Assembly (NCBI GenBank): GCA_965116595.1
Contig: OZ220708.1
Coordinates: forward strand, 434,001 to 498,000
Source of the DNA: G963663315 sp963668255
Lineage (GTDB): Bacteria; Pseudomonadota; Gammaproteobacteria; Arenicellales; Poriferihabitantaceae
Direction of reading: 5' to 3'
Length of the DNA: 64,000 nt
Below are positions 60,981-64,000 of this stretch, piece after piece. The notes beneath the pieces are model-generated. The model worked only from the letters and a program-made list of their open reading frames with translations, searched no databases and was not told the origin of the DNA. The first letter of the stretch is position 1. Every line of letters starts with the position of its first letter. The translations under genes and the position numbers were made by a program.

Positions 60981-62354
60981 ATGAAAATAAAACTGTACGA
61001 TAGCTATACCCGTTCACTCAGGGAGTTCGAGCCACTGAATGGGAATAAAGTAAAAATCTATGCTTGTGGGCCCACAGTCTATAACTACGCACATATAGGC
61101 AACCTGCGTACCTATATATTCGAGGATGTCCTGCGCAGGACCCTGGAGGCTTACGGTTATGATGTCATCCATGTGATAAACATCACCGATGTGGGTCATC
61201 TCGCCTCGGACGCTGATACCGGTGAGGACAAGATAGAACAGGGATCAAAACGCACAGGCAAAACAGCATGGGAGATTGCCGACCTGTACACCGAAGCATT
61301 CCAGCAGGATATTGCTGCATTGAATATTCTTGAGCCCTCGATCTGGTGTCGCGCCACTGACCATATCGAAGAACAGATTGACGATATCCGGATCATCGAG
61401 GAGAAGGGATTTACTTATATCACATCCGATGGAGTGTATTTTGACACCACTAAACTGGATAGTTACGGTTATCTGGCACGGTTGGATGTGGCAGGATTAA
61501 ATGCGGGGCAACGCGTCGATATTGGCGAAAAGCGCAATGCAACGGATTTCGCGCTCTGGAAATTCAGTCCCGAAGGTCACCGGCGTCAGATGGAATGGGA
61601 CAGCCCCTGGGGCACTGGATTCCCGGGTTGGCATATTGAATGTTCAGCCATGGCAGTGAAATATCTGGGTGAGAAATTTGATATTCATTGTGGTGGAAAA
61701 GATCATATTCCGGTTCATCATACCAACGAGATTGCTCAGTCAGAGGTCTGCTACGGCACCCATTTGGCGAATTTCTGGTTGCATGGTTATTTTCTGGAGG
61801 TTGATAAACAGAAAATGGCGAAGTCATCGGGGGAGTTTCTGCGACTGCAAACACTACTGGACAATCAATACGACCCCCTGAGCTATCGCTATCTGTGCCT
61901 GACGGCCAATTACCGGAGTGATTTGAAATTCACCTGGGACAGTCTGGACAGTGCACGGATCGCCGTCAATCGACTCAGGGCCGCAGTGTATTCCTGGGGT
62001 GAAGCCACGGATGCAGATCAAGAATATATCGATCGATTCAACCGGCAAGTGTTTAACGATCTCAATACCACAAAAGCATTGGCGGTGGTCTGGGAACTGG
62101 TCAAGAGTGCGCTGCCGAACGGAGTCAAGAAAGCAACGATTCAACGATGCGACCGGATTATGGGGTTGAATCTCTGTCAATGGACACCCGACCAGATCGA
62201 GATTCCGGAAGAGATACAGATTCTTATTGATCAGCGAAAGATCGCACGGGAATCCAGGGACTGGGAACAATCTGATCGTTTACGCGATCAGATATCTTTA
62301 TTGGGATTCGAAATCGAAGACTCACCGGATGGCGTCAGAATCCGCAAGAGATGA
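60981..62354 (+). CDS. cysS: cysteinyl-tRNA synthetase
   Basis: Charges tRNA-Cys. Class I motifs: ACGPTVYNYAHIGN (zinc Cys and HIGH-type AHIGN), WHIECSAMA and HCGGKDHIPVHHTNE (zinc ligands), and KMAKSSG (KMSKS). The start at 60981 (MKIKLYDSYTR) fits the family; the ATG at 60939, with GAGAAG before it, would add 14 residues. About 457 residues, typical. Confidence 0.95.
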   Translation: MKIKLYDSYTRSLREFEPLNGNKVKIYACGPTVYNYAHIGNLRTYIFEDVLRRTLEAYGYDVIHVINITDVGHLASDADTGEDKIEQGSKRTGKTAWEIADLYTEAFQQDIAALNILEPSIWCRATDHIEEQIDDIRIIEEKGFTYITSDGVYFDTTKLDSYGYLARLDVAGLNAGQRVDIGEKRNATDFALWKFSPEGHRRQMEWDSPWGTGFPGWHIECSAMAVKYLGEKFDIHCGGKDHIPVHHTNEIAQSEVCYGTHLANFWLHGYFLEVDKQKMAKSSGEFLRLQTLLDNQYDPLSYRYLCLTANYRSDLKFTWDSLDSARIAVNRLRAAVYSWGEATDADQEYIDRFNRQVFNDLNTTKALAVVWELVKSALPNGVKKATIQRCDRIMGLNLCQWTPDQIEIPEEIQILIDQRKIARESRDWEQSDRLRDQISLLGFEIEDSPDGVRIRKR

Positions 62355-62414
62355 TGTTTGCGAATATACCGGGAGTCGATCACAAATAAACCCGGATATA
62401 GTCACTGTTATCAA

Positions 62415-62444
62415 TTGAAATCCATGGGGCGATTAGAGTAGAAT
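62415..62444 (+). promoter_or_regulatory. promoter of the initiator tRNA gene
   Basis: TTGAAA (62415-62420), an 18-bp spacer, TAGAAT (62439-62444) and a C-rich discriminator (ctcccctccg), typical for stable-RNA promoters. Confidence 0.6.
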
Positions 62445-62455
62445 CTCCCCTCCGT

Positions 62456-62532
62456 TGCGGGGTGGAGCAGTCTGGCAGCTCGTCGGGCTCATAACCCGAA
62501 GGTCGCAGGTTCAAATCCTGCCCCCGCTACCA
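62456..62532 (+). tRNA. tRNA-fMet (CAT), initiator
   Basis: A 77-base gene very close to E. coli initiator tRNA. Anticodon CAT lies in GGGCTCATAACCC, giving the three G-C pairs in the anticodon stem that mark initiators. The first base (T62456) does not pair with position 72 (T62528): a U-U mismatch in place of C-A of E. coli, which keeps the unpaired 1-72 end needed for formylation. The 3' CCA is encoded. Confidence 0.96.
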
Positions 62533-62559
62533 CCGCTCCCTTATTCGCATTTCTCCGGT

Positions 62560-62621
62560 ATTCCCGCGCCTAATCCCGTTATTCCCATGCCTCATCCTGT
62601 CATTCCCGCGGAAGCGGGAAT
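62560..62621. repeat. 21-bp direct repeats ending in an ATTCCCGC palindrome
   Basis: Two imperfect 21-bp units (62560-62580 and 62581-62601), each starting attccc, and the start of a third that runs into ATTCCCGC-ggaa-GCGGGAAT (62602-62621), a perfect 8-bp inverted repeat. The palindrome has the form of the attcccgc-ggaat elements common between genes in many proteobacteria. Confidence 0.7.
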
Positions 62622-62742
62622 CCACATCCCAACTCCATCCTTCCCCGGACAACCACGGGGAGTTATCCCTGCATCCTGACATTCAGGTGTACCCGCCAGC
62701 GCGTTTTCATTAGATTTATTTCCCAGGGCTTAACTACTTGAT

Positions 62743-63996
62743 TTAAATCGAAAAGGGATTAAGAAACTGACGCCCCCATAGCAGCCTCCTGTCTACTTCA
62801 CTTAACTCCGCCTTGTCACAGACCGCATCCCATTGTCCCTCAATCGTTTCTCTAAGGTTGCCGAAGATCGTGCGGGCATCATTTTCAGACAACAGGAAAT
62901 TGTGAGCAGCTTCCAGGCAGATTTTAAACTGGCTGAGATTATTGTTGCCGTAAATCAGCATGGCTTGCGAGGCCTCATTGCCGGTACGTCCCTGCGGACA
63001 AATATCATAAGCTGGAGTCAGGGTAAGCGTATTGCCATCCCAGAACGCGGCATGGTTTCGCGCATGGTCGTCGGTATTGCCACACAGGATATTGAAGACA
63101 AGCCGTGCGAACAGCTCCTTTAGCGTATCCTTCGGGTCGATAAAACGGTGACGGATAATTTCAGCAAGTGTTTCATAGCTGGCATATCGCGCCATCATGT
63201 CATCAAGTCCAAACAGTGTAAGCACAGAGACCATAGCCTTGCGTGACCAGTCGCTTCCTTGCACAATTCGGTCAAACCGCTCAATCAGGAGCACATCTTT
63301 ATTGGCTGCCCTGACCAGCTTTACGGGAGCAACATCCAGTCCGGCCAAAAGCGCTAGCCTCATGGCGATGAACTCAGCCTTGACTACACTGTAGAGATCA
63401 GCGCTGGATGAAAACTTTGCGACATATTTCGTACCCTGCTCCTGGATCAAGGCTTTGGGGCGAGCGCCACCGATAGAACTGCCCTGCAATAATGCCTGGT
63501 CCAACTCCGGCGTGAGGGGTATGCCTTTTTCTACCCGTCCAGCGGATTCGATCAGTTCTTCCATGCTGACGTTGTTCGCAACACGCGGAATATACTCGGT
63601 CGGTGAACGCTGAAAATCTAGCGCGCCGATCCGGTCAGAGCCGGACTCCAATAGATATGTCAGTTCATCCAGTTCGGCTGTATCCGTATCTGCACCTTTA
63701 AGCCCAAGCTGTTTGTTGATAATCACGCGCCGTCCCCAGGCATCGGGCGCGGCATCCCGAATGCAACCAGGCATGGTCAGACCTGTGGGCAGAGGCAATA
63801 CTCCGGCCTGTAATGGCAATTCCGGCTCATAGATCGGCATAACAGGCTTACTGTCGTTGACCCGTTCCAGGTAGCTCTTACCGTAATTGAACAGGATATT
63901 GCCGTTATCAGCTTCCAGCCGTCCCGCCACGACAGGTTGCGTTTCGTTCGGCAGCCATATCCAGACAAAGGCTTGTTTATCGCGGTCAGAAGTCAT
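62743..63996 (-). CDS. HipA-type kinase toxin (second copy)
   Basis: A 417-residue HipA-family protein, unlike the first copy in sequence. It has GSSIGGARPKALI (Gly-rich loop), LCGNTDDHARNHAAF (catalytic Asp) and AYDICP (metal-binding Asp). The start ATG is 4 bases from the window end, so any HipB partner would lie outside. The first ~110 residues are the N-terminal subdomain often encoded separately in two-gene HipST-like systems but fused here. Confidence 0.87.
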   Translation of the reverse strand: MTSDRDKQAFVWIWLPNETQPVVAGRLEADNGNILFNYGKSYLERVNDSKPVMPIYEPELPLQAGVLPLPTGLTMPGCIRDAAPDAWGRRVIINKQLGLKGADTDTAELDELTYLLESGSDRIGALDFQRSPTEYIPRVANNVSMEELIESAGRVEKGIPLTPELDQALLQGSSIGGARPKALIQEQGTKYVAKFSSSADLYSVVKAEFIAMRLALLAGLDVAPVKLVRAANKDVLLIERFDRIVQGSDWSRKAMVSVLTLFGLDDMMARYASYETLAEIIRHRFIDPKDTLKELFARLVFNILCGNTDDHARNHAAFWDGNTLTLTPAYDICPQGRTGNEASQAMLIYGNNNLSQFKICLEAAHNFLLSENDARTIFGNLRETIEGQWDAVCDKAELSEVDRRLLWGRQFLNPFSI

Positions 63997-64000
63997 CGTA

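Overview
The window is a 64 kb piece of a gammaproteobacterial chromosome of intermediate GC. The strongest evidence is gene order: rpsB-tsf-frr-uppS-cdsA-dxr-rseP-bamA-skp-lpxD-fabZ-lpxA-lpxB-rnhB-dnaE on the minus strand (positions 14897 down to 1), the classical gammaproteobacterial translation/envelope cluster. One usual member, pyrH, is absent from it. A complete lipid A set (lpxA, lpxB, lpxD, lpxH), a BamA/Skp outer-membrane assembly pair and a tkt-gap-pgk run fit a Gram-negative free-living or host-associated gammaproteobacterium. The species cannot be named from the sequence.

Layout. 1-15 kb: the envelope/translation cluster (minus). 15-20 kb: map-glnD, a sugar/aminoglycoside-type kinase and an orphan FetB-like permease (plus). 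20-32 kb: a nitrogen/one-carbon block with a class III aminotransferase, a flavin amine oxidase, malyl-CoA lyase plus both malate-CoA ligase subunits (serine-cycle enzymes), a divergent Rieske oxygenase, and a complete PotFGHI-type polyamine ABC transporter. 32-34 kb: SCO1, TadA, DUF1801. 34-40 kb: an accessory region with RelBE, a decayed second relB/relE junction, a GC-rich 1045-residue PLD-helicase-DUF3427 protein, an IS3 transposase remnant, a uracil-DNA-glycosylase-like protein and a DUF1499 protein. 40-45 kb: a glutathione S-transferase, a cobalt-type nitrile hydratase/thiocyanate hydrolase operon with a naturally split beta subunit plus accessory protein and terminator, an MHYT-LytTR membrane regulator and a CDF metal exporter. 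45-48 kb: a toxin-antitoxin cluster (YefM/RelE, HipBA with palindromic operators, an orphan TacA-type antitoxin). 48-51 kb: guaA and guaB. 51-55 kb: a reduced Chp-like chemosensory cluster (CheW, PilJ-like MCP, and a CheA homologue lacking both the ATPase domain and the phospho-accepting histidine). 55-64 kb: an inositol-monophosphatase family gene, tkt with a one-base frameshift, gap, pgk, lpxH, cysS, initiator tRNA-fMet and a second HipA-type gene.

How the parts may work together. PotFGHI uptake, the aminotransferase and the amine oxidase form a plausible polyamine import and breakdown module. Malate-CoA ligase and malyl-CoA lyase split malate into acetyl-CoA and glyoxylate, and the divergently transcribed Rieske oxygenase could feed one-carbon units toward that pathway; this link is inference. 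The items most worth a second look are the split nitrile hydratase-like enzyme beside an MHYT-LytTR regulator, the apparently kinase-less chemosensory cluster, and the glycosylase plus PLD-helicase pair in an island that looks transferred.
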